Assembly (NCBI RefSeq): GCF_000350485.1
Contig: NZ_AORV01000068.1
Span: 1 to 64,000 of the forward strand
DNA length: 64,000 nucleotides
Direction of reading: 5' to 3'
DNA from: Ruminiclostridium cellobioparum subsp. termitidis CT1112
GTDB lineage: Bacteria; Bacillota; Clostridia; Acetivibrionales; DSM-1351
This document shows, piece by piece, positions 1 to 8,818 of this stretch (its first letter is position 1; each line of letters starts with the position of its first letter). Below the pieces are notes generated by a model that was not told where the DNA came from, ran no database searches, and saw nothing but the letters and a program-made list of their open reading frames with translations. The position numbers were made by a program, and so were the translations under genes.

Positions 1-292
1 CCTTGCTATTGTATCGGGTTGCCAGAAGTGTCTGGAGATTTTTGTCGTTAAAGATTTCATCTGAGATATTGTAAACGGAGGTTGTTACGTCAAACATAAT
101 GGATTTAATACGGGTGTTGTCTGCTTCAACCTGGTTCTGGTAATGATCCAGCAATAATCTTCTGGTATACAGTATTAAGAAAAAACCGATGATCAGGATG
201 GGTATCAGGATGGCGCTGTAGTATATGAAATATAATTGTTTTTTAACCTTTGTCCTGCTGAATAACTTGCCAAAAACAGTCAATAAATTCAC
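1..292 (-). CDS. Sensor histidine kinase, N-terminal fragment (cut by window edge)
   Basis: Only the first ~97 codons lie in the window. They read as a short basic cytoplasmic stretch, one strong membrane segment (about residues 22-42, rich in I, L and F) and the start of an extracytoplasmic domain (VEADNTRIKSIMFDVTTSVY). This layout is typical of YesM/LytS-type two-component kinases that sense extracellular sugars, but no kinase domain is visible, so the family is inferred. The GTG at 292 is preferred over the ATG at 313 because GGAAAGGTGG sits about 7 nt before the GTG, while the ATG has no ribosome binding site. The gene points away from the dockerin-deacetylase gene at 568. Confidence 0.6.
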   Translation of the reverse strand, partial: MNLLTVFGKLFSRTKVKKQLYFIYYSAILIPILIIGFFLILYTRRLLLDHYQNQVEADNTRIKSIMFDVTTSVYNISDEIFNDKNLQTLLATRYNSK

Positions 293-567
293 ACGGTTAT
301 TCCACCTTTCCATAACAACTATAACAACTGTGTACTTACATATTATAGTAAAAAAAGGAATATACGTCAAACCTGGACTGCCGGTGAAGTTATTTATGCG
401 GCACTGCAAATAAGAACCAATAAGAATAAAATTTACAATAATATGTTGAATTTACATATTATTACATGATAATATATTCATAAACCAACCTTTCCGGAAT
501 TACCAAATCAAATTTTCCGATGCGTATGCCATCAAAACTTATTTATAAATAAAAAGGAGGTATGATT

Positions 568-1497
568 ATGTATAGTTTAAAGAATATTCTCGGGATATTC
601 TTGGTTATCATGCTTGTTGTTGCCTGTACATTTGTGCAGACTCCCATGACCAACGCGGAAAGTAATGCGGCTGCTGCAATCCTGTACGGGGATGCCAACG
701 GGGATGGTAATGTTGACTCTCTTGATCTTGCAGCGCTGAAGTCTTACCTTTTGGGCAGAGGTACCCTGGCAAGCATGGAAGCTGCCGACACCAACGTGGA
801 CGCAGCAGTTGATTCCATAGACCTGGCAAATTTAAAGAAGTTTTTATTGGGACAGATATCCCTTCCCGTGAGAACATATGATAAAATTGCCGCTCTGACA
901 TTCGACGATGGGCCTGATACCCAGCTTACCCCTTTGGTGCTGGACAAGCTGGATAAATATAAAGTTCCTGCAACCTTCATGATGATCGGGCAGAAAGTAA
1001 ATGATTCCACAAAACCTGTAATAGACAGGATAATCAGATCAGGCTGTGAAATCGGAAATCACTCCTGGGGCTATTCAAGTATGACCGGCATGTCGGCCGC
1101 CGATATCAGAAAGTCGGTCAGTGACACAAATGCAGCAATTCAAAGGTATTCGGGAACTACACCTAAATTTTTCCGCGCACCCAATCTTGCAATAAACAAC
1201 ACAATGCTCAGTGCCATAGACTTGACCTTTGTAAACGGCGTTACCTGCAATGACTGGATTCAGTCAACCACCGCCCAGGAACGTGCAAACTTAATAATAA
1301 ACGGGGCAAGGGACGGTGCCATCTTTTTGATGCACGATGTCCAGCCGCTGCCACATCCCACACCTGAGGCCCTGGATATAATAATTCCCACTCTTCAAAA
1401 GCAAGGTTATGAATTCGTAACCTTAAGCCAGCTGTTTGAGAGAAAAGGTGTCAAATTAAGTCCCACTGACGATAAGGCATATACTTATGTACCTTAA
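568..1497 (+). CDS. Cellulosomal dockerin-polysaccharide deacetylase (CE4/NodB)
   Basis: A secreted esterase or deacetylase, probably removing acetyl groups from xylan while docked on a cellulosome scaffoldin. Residues 1-31 form a signal peptide. Residues 40-97 hold two dockerin repeats with Ca-binding loops (DANGDGNVDSLD and DTNVDAAVDSID), each followed by a helix ending FLLG or YLLG. From about 106 comes a NodB domain: TFDDGPD (111-117, catalytic Asp and metal Asp), NHSWGY (H165), RAPN (203-206), NDW (228-230) and MHD (H256). The usual second metal His of the H-S/T-x-x-H motif is Tyr169. The ATG at 568 is chosen because AAGGAGG at 554-560 is 7 nt away; the ATG at 562 would be only 1 nt away. 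Acetylxylan esterase is the likeliest activity; chitin or peptidoglycan deacetylase is less likely given the dockerin. Confidence 0.88.
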   Translation: MYSLKNILGIFLVIMLVVACTFVQTPMTNAESNAAAAILYGDANGDGNVDSLDLAALKSYLLGRGTLASMEAADTNVDAAVDSIDLANLKKFLLGQISLPVRTYDKIAALTFDDGPDTQLTPLVLDKLDKYKVPATFMMIGQKVNDSTKPVIDRIIRSGCEIGNHSWGYSSMTGMSAADIRKSVSDTNAAIQRYSGTTPKFFRAPNLAINNTMLSAIDLTFVNGVTCNDWIQSTTAQERANLIINGARDGAIFLMHDVQPLPHPTPEALDIIIPTLQKQGYEFVTLSQLFERKGVKLSPTDDKAYTYVP

Positions 1498-1571
1498 ATG
1501 ACCATGGCTCATTAAAGGCATGCGGGATCAGGGTGGTTATCACAATACCGGACAGGTAAATTGAATAGTTG

Positions 1572-1624
1572 CAATACTAAAAAGAGGTGTTAGGCTGTAA
1601 GGCTTATGCCTCTTTTTAGTATTG
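1572..1624. terminator. Strong hairpin, probably bidirectional terminator
   Basis: A perfect 16-bp inverted repeat (1572-1587 with 1609-1624). Its arms contain an A5 run on one side and a T5 run on the other, so it could end transcription from either strand. It lies 75 bp after the dockerin-deacetylase stop. Confidence 0.8.
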
Positions 1625-1740
1625 CTGCCGGAAATTAAGTTACGATATTGTAACTTATTAAGCTAAGGGGCTACTAGCAAATAGCAGTATTCTTGTTTAA
1701 TATAGTAATATATGGGTTTACATGAATAAGGGTGATTTGA

Positions 1741-2493
1741 ATGAAAAAATTCTTTTATATGATAATTCTTTATTTTTTAATATTTTTGATTCCTGGCTGT
1801 ATGTTTAATAGCGAAAGCAAACAGGTGGCAGCTGCGCGAAGTTCGGAGACTGATCCACAAAATAATCAAATTCCGGTATTATACGAAGATTACAAGGAAG
1901 CAACGGCTGAACAGATTAAATTGATAGATAGGGAGCTAATAAGTAAAACGGTTACCGAAAAGGATGTAAATGATATAAATATATCTATTGTTGAAATGGC
2001 TGATGATAAGGAATACTATCATTCTGTGGCAGAAACGGATAATAAGATGTATGATCTTGGGCAGGTTTCTTTAAAGAATTTATCAGACTTAAATACAGAT
2101 CTGGTCACTATAAATATTTCAAAATTCTGCAATTTGGAGCTGATTCGTATTGATGGTATTTTGGGAGCGGACTACCCCCAATCAAGTTACTATATGATAA
2201 GCAAAAATACTCCAGCTTTATTTCTAAAACTGGGAGGCCATATTGAGGAGACAGACATTGATGGAGACAATTCAAATGAAATCATAGTTTCAATCGGTAC
2301 CCCTACTATTACACAGATATTAAAATGTGAAGGGGCCCAGATAAAAATCGCTGATGTTAACAATATTTTAAATAATGCTCTTTCAGTTATTTATGAAAAA
2401 AACTATTTTGTCGCATATTATAAGGATCAGCCTAATAAACCTCAATACTTTAAATACAATAAAAATGGTTTCAAACTGGAACTTGAAAAATAA
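1741..2493 (+). CDS. Putative lipoprotein, function unknown
   Basis: A 250-residue exported protein. It starts with a basic end, a long hydrophobic stretch and a lipobox (LIPGC, Cys20), so it should be a membrane-anchored lipoprotein on the outer face. The mature part is mixed alpha/beta and acidic. A DIDGDNSNE stretch near residue 180 resembles the Ca-binding loop of FG-GAP/VCBS-type repeats, as in 'D-x-D-G-D-x-x-x-E'. I do not recognise the family. A GGTGAT motif precedes the ATG. The next gene, also exported and of unknown function, follows at 2615 and may be in the same unit; an AT-rich 120-bp gap separates them. Confidence 0.7.
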   Translation: MKKFFYMIILYFLIFLIPGCMFNSESKQVAAARSSETDPQNNQIPVLYEDYKEATAEQIKLIDRELISKTVTEKDVNDINISIVEMADDKEYYHSVAETDNKMYDLGQVSLKNLSDLNTDLVTINISKFCNLELIRIDGILGADYPQSSYYMISKNTPALFLKLGGHIEETDIDGDNSNEIIVSIGTPTITQILKCEGAQIKIADVNNILNNALSVIYEKNYFVAYYKDQPNKPQYFKYNKNGFKLELEK

Positions 2494-2614
2494 GCAGCCA
2501 GCTGAAGATATAGCAGCACCAGTATGAATAATTAAAAAGCAACTGACCCATGTGGAAAATTAAAAATTACATTGCCAATAATTACTACGAGCAAGTATTA
2601 AAGGGGAGAAAAAA

Positions 2615-3550
2615 ATGAAAATTGGGAAACCAGGAGTATTTATATTTTCAGCTGTAGCTGTAGCCGCTATAATTCTGGCAGGGGCTTTGTATACTTCAAA
2701 TGGTGCAGCAGGGCCGGCTGACAATGAGGATAAGATAGCCATAAAAGCCCCTGCTGAAACATCAGAAGGCAAACTTCTGCAAAAATTAAGGTCCGAATTG
2801 CCGGCTGACAGTGTAATTACAGTTTCATATGCGGATGATTTCAATAAAGACAGCAAACCCGGGCTGTTTGCAATTGTCAACAAGGGGAAGGATAGTGGAG
2901 AGGATATCCTTGATGGCCAGGTGTGGTATGTAAGTGACACCGCCATTGAGAAAATGCTGGAGACCAGTATTTACCGGAATTCAACCGCTGTTTGGGATGT
3001 GGACAGCCAAAAATTGTTCCGACTGGAAGAGGGTTACGGGGGAAGCGGTTCCAATTCACATGTTTGGTCGGTGAGAGACGGCAAGCCGTATGAATTGAAA
3101 TATGCCGGTGAAGCTCTGGAGTATGCGGGGAATAAGCAGTTTTATACCTATCCCGGCGCATTTGACATGCTGCGGGACGGCACAGGCGGTCACACCTGGA
3201 AGCCTTACTATCTCTACTTTGATGAAACAACCGGTATGTTCAGGGAATATGGCGGGATTTCAATAAGCAGAGAAGATTTATTAAAGTTGAAAAATGCATC
3301 CGGCATTCTGGATAAAATAACTGAAAAGGGTATGAAAATAACCGGAATTTTTTATCGCAGTAATGGAATTATCAATATAAACTATATGGATGAAATCTAC
3401 AATTTGAACCTGACATTGACTGTAAAAGACGATACTGTGACTGTGGCCGATCCAAATTTTATAGATAATCCAAATCTTGACCAGGGCGGTATTTATAAAG
3501 CTGCAATCTTTGAGGAAATTGCAGCCTACCCTGACAAATTCATAAAATAA
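2615..3550 (+). CDS. Exported protein of unknown function
   Basis: A 311-residue protein with an N-terminal membrane segment (about residues 8-26, VFIFSAVAVAAIILAGAL) and no lipobox, so it is either membrane-anchored or secreted. The rest is soluble, with DDFNKDSKPGLFAIV and a YGGSGSNSHVW stretch suggesting a beta-rich sensor-like fold. The family was not recognised. The ribosome binding site AAGGGGAG is 6-7 nt before the ATG. Its C-terminal third (GGIYKAAIFEEIAAYPDKFIK) is charged and helical. Its closeness to the lipoprotein at 1741 suggests they may work together, but nothing in the sequence proves it. Confidence 0.7.
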   Translation: MKIGKPGVFIFSAVAVAAIILAGALYTSNGAAGPADNEDKIAIKAPAETSEGKLLQKLRSELPADSVITVSYADDFNKDSKPGLFAIVNKGKDSGEDILDGQVWYVSDTAIEKMLETSIYRNSTAVWDVDSQKLFRLEEGYGGSGSNSHVWSVRDGKPYELKYAGEALEYAGNKQFYTYPGAFDMLRDGTGGHTWKPYYLYFDETTGMFREYGGISISREDLLKLKNASGILDKITEKGMKITGIFYRSNGIININYMDEIYNLNLTLTVKDDTVTVADPNFIDNPNLDQGGIYKAAIFEEIAAYPDKFIK

Positions 3551-3698
3551 GGAAATATATGTACTGCTGCCGGCTGCGGATTATATAGTTATAAGCGCTG
3601 AATTTCCAAAGTGTTTGGACTTTAACACAAAAGAAAGATATAATATTATTGATTTAGCAGGAGAAAATATATGTAAATATTTATTAAGGCGGGCTGAC

Positions 3699-3812
3699 AT
3701 GTCATTTAAAAATCCGGATAGACTTAAGAAAGACAAGAATAAAGTAAAAAAAGTTACTTATGCGCCTAAGATTGGGAATAAAAACATAAAGACAAAAAAG
3801 CCAAAAGTATAA
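3699..3812 (+). CDS. Small lysine-rich protein, hypothetical
   Basis: A 37-codon reading frame beginning MSFKNPDRLKKDKNKVKKV and ending in KTKKPKV; about a third of the residues are Lys. An AAGGCGGG motif lies about 5-6 nt before the ATG, which favours real translation. The frame stays open upstream to a TTG at 3615, but that start has no binding site. No known family was recognised. It could be a small nucleic-acid-binding protein or a chance frame. Confidence 0.35.
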   Translation: MSFKNPDRLKKDKNKVKKVTYAPKIGNKNIKTKKPKV

Positions 3813-3835
3813 AAAAACCTGAAAAGTCCATATAC

Positions 3836-4166
3836 TTTGCTTTATCTGTGTAAATTTTTTATATCAACTGGTACTTCCATACTAACTTCAAGCAATGATG
3901 GCACACAAAGCGCTTACTTGAAATAGTACGGTTCAAAACAGGTATTTTATTGCCGTCGCAGCAACTCGACCCATCCGGGTCTCGCATGCTGCTCAAAGTG
4001 ACCTCCTGTCACTTCGCCGTCCAAAATACTTGTTTTTCACCTACAAATTTCAGCAAGCACTTTTAACCGTGCGCACCATTGCTTGAAGTTGTACTCGCGT
4101 ACCAGTATAATCAGTGTAGCCTATTCAACTGCAAAACTGATATTAACTGGCACAACACGTTAAGTT
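3836..4166 (-). repeat. GGA-loop structured element, copy A (divergent)
   Basis: A non-coding imperfect palindrome that fills most of the 500-bp gap between the small protein gene and the CE15 gene. Read on the minus strand it starts with a GTTGTGCC end motif, then CTGGTACGCGAGTACAACTTCA. The long stem (ACTTCAAGCAATG pairing CATTGCTTGAAGT) encloses two tip hairpins whose loops carry GGA: AGGAG near 4003-4007 and GGAT near 3973-3976. The far side ends GAAGTTAGTATGGAAGTACCAG. The stems differ strongly in sequence from copies B, C and D, but the plan, the flanks and the loops are the same. Function is unknown. Confidence 0.8.
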
Positions 4167-4313
4167 GGTATAAAAGTAATATAAAGGCTTGAATACTAAA
4201 TGAACGGCACCTCCCAATACAGTTTAAACAACATATGGGAGCCAATTCAAAAATATTCAAGCCTCATTCTCATTATTCAGACAACTTTAGTGTCTGCGTA
4301 ATGTAAAGTATTA

Positions 4314-5768
4314 TTAAAATGTCGGAACAGTCCAATCAACCCATTTTGCCTTATCGAAAGTATAGTTCCTGTCCGACCGGAAGACCTTGGTGTTGCTATT
4401 TTGTCCCAGCAGGAATTTCTGTATATAGGCTGTCAGTTCCGGCTGCTGTGATGCGGGGAACTGGCAATGGCCGTGGCCTCCCACAGAAGAATAGCCCATG
4501 TTGTCGGGTACGCCAAGACCTTCATATGCCATATGTGCGGCAGTTGAAGTATTAAAGCAGCTGAGGTTGCCCAACCATGTAAAATCAGGATTCTCTATTA
4601 CAAGCAATCCACGGGGTGCACACAGAGCCATTAATTCATGGTGGTCATACGGCAGTTTGTTTGTCTGGCCGCTGAACTGGTTGAGAGATTTGGCGAACCA
4701 GCAATTTTCAGTAATTATCTGGGAAAGTGTCTGAACATCTTCGCCGGCCGCTTTCTGTGCATCGGCGGTTCTCCAGCCGGATGCTCCGCCGTTCCCGGAT
4801 TCCTGAGGTACGGTAAGAGCAATTCTTTCGTCAAAGGCGCCAATGGCAAGTGCTCCCTTTCCATTGCGGGAACCGCCTGTCACACCCAGCTTCTTCGGGT
4901 CGATTCGCGCTGCCGGAGTCATTTCCAACGCGTCTATCAGACAGTCCACACCCCAGGCCCATGTGATCAATGCACCGGCGTCATAACTACTTCCGTACAG
5001 GTCAAAGAATTTACCCTGTCCCCTGGAACCGGCGTTATCTTCCTTTCCGATCTGGTCGGCAGGAAAAGTTATCAAGGCAACCCCCAATTTGAGTATTTCG
5101 GAGGTGTTAAGTGTGTTCATATTTACTCCTATCATAGCGGGATAAGGAGCTGTACCGGTAGTTGGATACTGGATTGCACAGCTAAAGGAAATTGATTTTC
5201 CGTTTTGGCTGCAGGTTACCGTTATTGAGTTGTTATTGAAGGAGCCTGTGACAGTCTGCGGCTTCGGCGGTTTTACACCAAATTCGAAGGCCTGGGCTAA
5301 GGCTGAAATTTCGGAACGGCGGGCTGTCCACTGGCTCTTGCTTGTAATACGAGTACCTTTCTTGCTGCCGGTCTTAAACATAAAGGGGTCGGGAAGTTTG
5401 GCATTTGGCTGCAATGAACCAAAGGATGGGATTTGTATAGGTTCCAGAGGTTCTCCTACAGGTAATCCGTCAATGGTTCCCAGCAGGAATTGTTTTAAAT
5501 ATGACATATCGATTGCATCTATGCTGCCGCTTAAATCTACATCAGCAGCTTCTTTCCCCTGTCCGCCCGGAAAAGTGCTGATCTTTCCGAGCAAGTATTC
5601 TTTCATCAATGAAAGGTCAATAGCATTAACTTCCCTATCGCCGTTCAGGTCTCCATAAACCAGGTCTGATGCCATACGGACATCAGGCATTGCCAATAGA
5701 CATATCGAAAGTGATATACAAACTAAAAACGCTATGAACCTTTTGATATTTTTTAAATGCACGTACAT
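4314..5768 (-). CDS. Cellulosomal dockerin-glucuronoyl esterase (CE15)
   Basis: A secreted 484-residue enzyme expected to cut the ester between lignin alcohols and 4-O-methylglucuronic acid side chains of xylan. Residues 1-33 are a signal peptide. Two dockerin repeats follow at about 37-98 (DLNGDREVNAID and DVDLSGSIDAID). The CE15 alpha/beta-hydrolase runs from about 115 to the end: nucleophile Ser300 in GGSRNGKGA, acid Glu323 in PQESGNGG, and His434 in GHGHCQFP near the C-terminus. The dockerin is N-terminal, as in the deacetylase at 568. The ATG at 5768 has a GGAGG 9 nt upstream. An AACCTGAACAGGTT palindrome lies 43 bp upstream of the start. Together with the CE4 enzyme it supplies side-chain esterases to a cellulosome. 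Confidence 0.9.
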   Translation of the reverse strand: MYVHLKNIKRFIAFLVCISLSICLLAMPDVRMASDLVYGDLNGDREVNAIDLSLMKEYLLGKISTFPGGQGKEAADVDLSGSIDAIDMSYLKQFLLGTIDGLPVGEPLEPIQIPSFGSLQPNAKLPDPFMFKTGSKKGTRITSKSQWTARRSEISALAQAFEFGVKPPKPQTVTGSFNNNSITVTCSQNGKSISFSCAIQYPTTGTAPYPAMIGVNMNTLNTSEILKLGVALITFPADQIGKEDNAGSRGQGKFFDLYGSSYDAGALITWAWGVDCLIDALEMTPAARIDPKKLGVTGGSRNGKGALAIGAFDERIALTVPQESGNGGASGWRTADAQKAAGEDVQTLSQIITENCWFAKSLNQFSGQTNKLPYDHHELMALCAPRGLLVIENPDFTWLGNLSCFNTSTAAHMAYEGLGVPDNMGYSSVGGHGHCQFPASQQPELTAYIQKFLLGQNSNTKVFRSDRNYTFDKAKWVDWTVPTF

Positions 5769-6396
5769 AAATTTTACCTCCTGTATTTTTTAATGTCAAT
5801 TTTCTAAATAAACCTGAACAGGTTGTACATTTTGCCGGTTTATCTTAATCATTGGTTTTTTATGTATCAGTAGAAAATGGAGGAATATACTACAAAAAAA
5901 TTCATTACGTGAACAGCTTGTCCGGATTAATACAAATGATAATTCATTTCAGAATTTTCAAATCTCATTTATAAAGCTGAAGCAGTAAAAGATATACAGT
6001 AAAATAGATGTAAAAACACCTGCGCTGTCATTCTCCTTATTTTTTACCTTTACCTTTTAACACCGTATTTAGATTTCATACGTATTTAATAGAGTATGTA
6101 CATTCAAGTCTTGTCCTGCATGTTAATCACCCCCTTTTCATGAACCACGGCAAAACGGCTGCATATGGCTGAGGATAGCCTTTTATGAAAATAACAGGAT
6201 TTTACCGGGGCGTTTTACAGAATTTGGTAATAAGAGTATATCATATTAGATACGGCATGTAAATTAAAATATACCTGTAGTCCGGATTCCTTATGTGTGC
6301 GCATAAATGTATAATATTTTAAAAGGGCATTGGCAGTCAAGATAAAATACCGGTCTCATGTTATGCTTTATTTAAGCCAAATAAGGAGGTAATCTT
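5769..6396. other. 628-bp AT-rich intergenic region between divergent genes
   Basis: This is the shared upstream region of the CE15 esterase and the AraC-type pseudogene. It holds the ribosome binding sites of both, the palindrome at 5811-5824, a CATAC...GTATG inverted pair near 6078-6102, and a TTTCAT...ATGAAA pair around 6136-6189. No convincing open frame or known riboswitch was seen. Confidence 0.5.
5811..5824. promoter_or_regulatory. Possible operator palindrome upstream of CE15 esterase
   Basis: AACCTGAACAGGTT has 6-bp perfect arms around AA. It lies 43 bp before the esterase start, in a place where a repressor could block transcription. There is no T-run, so it is not a terminator. 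The cognate regulator is unknown. Confidence 0.35.
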
Positions 6397-7296
6397 ATGC
6401 ACGCATGGGAACAGATACAAAAAACCGTAGACTATATTGAGGAACACATTTCTGAAGAAATCAAAATTGAAACTTTAGCACAGCTTGCATCGCTGTCTCA
6501 GTTCTATTACCAGAGATTGTTCTGCAGACTGGTAAAGAAACCTGTAAATGAGTACATCAAGCTGAGAAGGCTGGCCAGAGCATCGGAAGCACTGTTTAAC
6601 AGAGAAGGAAAGATTCTGGATATCGCGTTGGATTTTGGCTTTTCTTCACACGAAATATTTACCCGTAATTTTAAAAGCGCTTTCGGAATGACACCTGAAG
6701 AATTCCGGTCGAAGCCTGTGAGACTAAATAATTATGTAAAACCGCAATTACTTTTGAATTACACACTTGTTGATGAAAATGTACCACTCATTACCGATGG
6801 AATTATTCTTGAAATCACCCGAAAAAGGATAGCTGCTCCACAATACTTCGCGGGACTTACGGCAGAAGAGCCCATTGAACAGATGCCTGGCGGCGGTGGG
6901 ACAGGAATAGATACATTGGGGGCACTATGGGACAGCTTTCATGCTGCAAAGGCCGGAATACCCGGAATACAACCTGATGGTGCCGAACTTGGTGTAACTT
7001 TTCCGGGAACCAGAGAAGGCTGATATTGCTACTTCGCTGGTGCTGAGGCCGTTCCCGGCAGTGATTCCGGAGATTTCACAGACTGGGTCCTGCGGGAGGG
7101 CGAATACATTGTATGTCACTTCGAAGCCGAAGATTTTGAGCATCTTGTTATGGATGCGGTGTATAAGGCTCACCGCTATCTTTTTGAGACCTGGCTGCCG
7201 AATCACAGTATGAATGTCAGTCCTTTTGCGGCAGAACGGTACCCAAGTCATAGCCCTGATACAACAAGCATGGAAATATGGGTTAAACCGGTATGA
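6397..7296 (+). pseudogene. AraC-type regulator with GyrI-like effector domain, interrupted by TGA
   Basis: The frame encodes an AraC-type double helix-turn-helix (residues ~8-107, including DIALDFGFSSHEIFTRNFKSAFG) followed by a GyrI/Rob-like ligand-binding domain. Translation stops at an in-frame TGA at 7021-7023 after 208 residues. The same frame continues without a shift for a further 90 codons (YCYFAGAEAVPGSDSGDF ... MEIWVKPV) to a normal TGA at 7294, giving the usual ~300-residue length. The ATG has AAGGAGG 7 nt upstream. The DNA-binding half is intact, so a short constitutive form could still be made. A sequencing error, a recent nonsense mutation or readthrough are all possible. Confidence 0.8.
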
Positions 7297-7556
7297 AATA
7301 TCCGGCGGATTTAAAATGCAGGCAAAGAACGGAGATTATTGTATGGAATGGAGTAAAATATATGGTCCGGACAATCAGCCCGGATTAGATGACATAAGTA
7401 AATGATAAATGTTACGGATCATATGATTCTATATGATGTAACAAAACTGATAGGGATTAGGGCAGGGTCAAAGTAAATAAGAGAATAACAAGTTTGCTGC
7501 ATTTATTCCTCACAGAAATTTTATTTTATGAAAATCAGTTAAGCCTCATGCAGAGT

Positions 7557-8564
7557 CTATTCGATCACATGAACTATACATCTGGCCTTTGTACCGTCTT
7601 CAGCGGCGTAAATATAGGCAGTGCCTTTCTTTACGGCTGTAATTTTACCTGAGCTGTCTACTGTGGCTACATTGGAGTTGCTTGAAGACCAGGTTGGCGG
7701 ATTGCCTGAAGAAACCTGTGCTGAAATGGCCGAAGCCGTGCCTTTTTTGAGATTGATCTCTGCGGCACTTAAAGTGATGACAGGTTTTTCTACCGACACC
7801 CTACAGACCTTGGATACCCCGTCAACTGTCGCGGTGATGTCGGCAGTTCCATTTTTAACTGCGGTCACGTTACCGTACTCATCGACCACCGCAACACTCT
7901 TCTTGTTGGTTTTCCAGCTGGGCGAAATGCCTGAAGAAACCGTGGCCGACAGCTTAACTTTCTGACCCCGGTATAATTTGATATTTGTTTTGTTCAATTG
8001 AACAGTCGGAGCTTTCACCTTGAGTTTGCAGGTGGCAGTGCTGCCGTCGGCAGATGCGGTTATTGTTGTCTCACCGGGTTTCAAACCGGTAATATTTCCA
8101 TTGTCATCAATTACAGCAATGCTTGATTTGCTGCTTTTCCAGGTGATTTCAGCCTTGTTGGAGGCTGCAGCGGAGAGTTTGAGCTTTTCGCCCCGTTCGA
8201 TGGAAGCGCTTGATTTACTGATAGTGATATTCGTTTTATTTACTTTGACTTTACAGGAGGCTTCCGCATTTTTGATTTTGGCAGTCAGGGTAACGGAACC
8301 TGCCTTTTTTGCCGTAACTTTGCCATAGGTATTGACAGAAGCAATACTTGAGCTGCTGCTCTTCCAGGTTGGCTGTTTGCCGTTGGAAGTAATGGCTAAA
8401 ATGTAAAATTCATTGCCGATATCAACAGAAGCATTGTATTTTGAGAGAAGAACAAATGAAACGGAATTTGAGGAGCTTGCATATGTGGTTTGAACCTGAA
8501 AAGAGAAAGTAATCAGAACAATACATAAAAAAACTGATAATAGGGATTTCCTTTTGTGAGACAT
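7557..8564 (-). CDS. Secreted four-repeat Ig-like (BIG2) protein
   Basis: A 335-residue exported protein with a signal peptide (about residues 1-29, ending TTYA) and four tandem bacterial Ig-like group 2 domains of about 75 residues. Each has the pattern 'W-K/S-S-S...A-V/T-V-D-x-x-G-x-[IV]-T-A/G...G-x-A/T-x-I-x-A' and ends with a beta strand (CKVKV, CKLKV, CRVSV, CIVHV). There is no catalytic domain, anchor motif or dockerin. Such proteins often mediate adhesion or spacing at the cell surface. The ATG has GGAGG 7 nt upstream. The DNA coding the repeats is itself only loosely repeated. Confidence 0.85.
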   Translation of the reverse strand: MSHKRKSLLSVFLCIVLITFSFQVQTTYASSSNSVSFVLLSKYNASVDIGNEFYILAITSNGKQPTWKSSSSSIASVNTYGKVTAKKAGSVTLTAKIKNAEASCKVKVNKTNITISKSSASIERGEKLKLSAAASNKAEITWKSSKSSIAVIDDNGNITGLKPGETTITASADGSTATCKLKVKAPTVQLNKTNIKLYRGQKVKLSATVSSGISPSWKTNKKSVAVVDEYGNVTAVKNGTADITATVDGVSKVCRVSVEKPVITLSAAEINLKKGTASAISAQVSSGNPPTWSSSNSNVATVDSSGKITAVKKGTAYIYAAEDGTKARCIVHVIE

Positions 8565-8699
8565 AAATATCCTCCATTCATAGAATGTGAGGAATAAATG
8601 CCCGAAGGGAACAGCAAACTTTATATCAGTTTAACATATATGTAATAAAATGTAAACGGGTATATGTGAAATATTGGCTATAGCTGAACCGGTCTTAAT

Positions 8700-8750
8700 A
8701 AATGGAATTGCCCACAAAGTAAGTGCATGAAATTTGTGAGCAATCCATTT
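8700..8750. repeat. Imperfect inverted repeat (stem-loop) between genes
   Basis: AAATGGAATTGCCCACAAA at 8700-8718 pairs with TTTGTGAGCAATCCATTT at 8733-8750 with three mismatches or bulges. It sits between the end of the alpha-galactosidase gene and the promoter side of the BIG2 gene. It lacks a clear T-run, so its role as terminator or operator is open. Confidence 0.45.
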
Positions 8751-8818
8751 ATTGCAATAACACTTTGAGGTGCCACTTTTGAACTGATATACAGTTCTCA
8801 AACAGTACCGTTTTTAAC

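Noticed and set aside
4638-5195. Long open frame opposite the CE15 esterase
   Set aside because: It is antisense to a gene with clear catalytic motifs, has no ribosome binding site and no recognisable protein features.
6136-6200. Cyclic di-GMP riboswitch upstream of the AraC-type gene
   Set aside because: A GGCAAAACGG-like word and an inverted repeat attracted attention, but the GEMM core and receptor motifs are missing.
7021-7023. TGA as a selenocysteine codon in the AraC-type gene
   Set aside because: Regulators of this family have no selenocysteine and no stable stem-loop directly after the TGA was seen; a nonsense mutation or sequence error is simpler.
7297-7405. Short frames after the broken AraC gene
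   Set aside because: Around 30-60 codons, no binding site and no family resemblance; probably non-coding.
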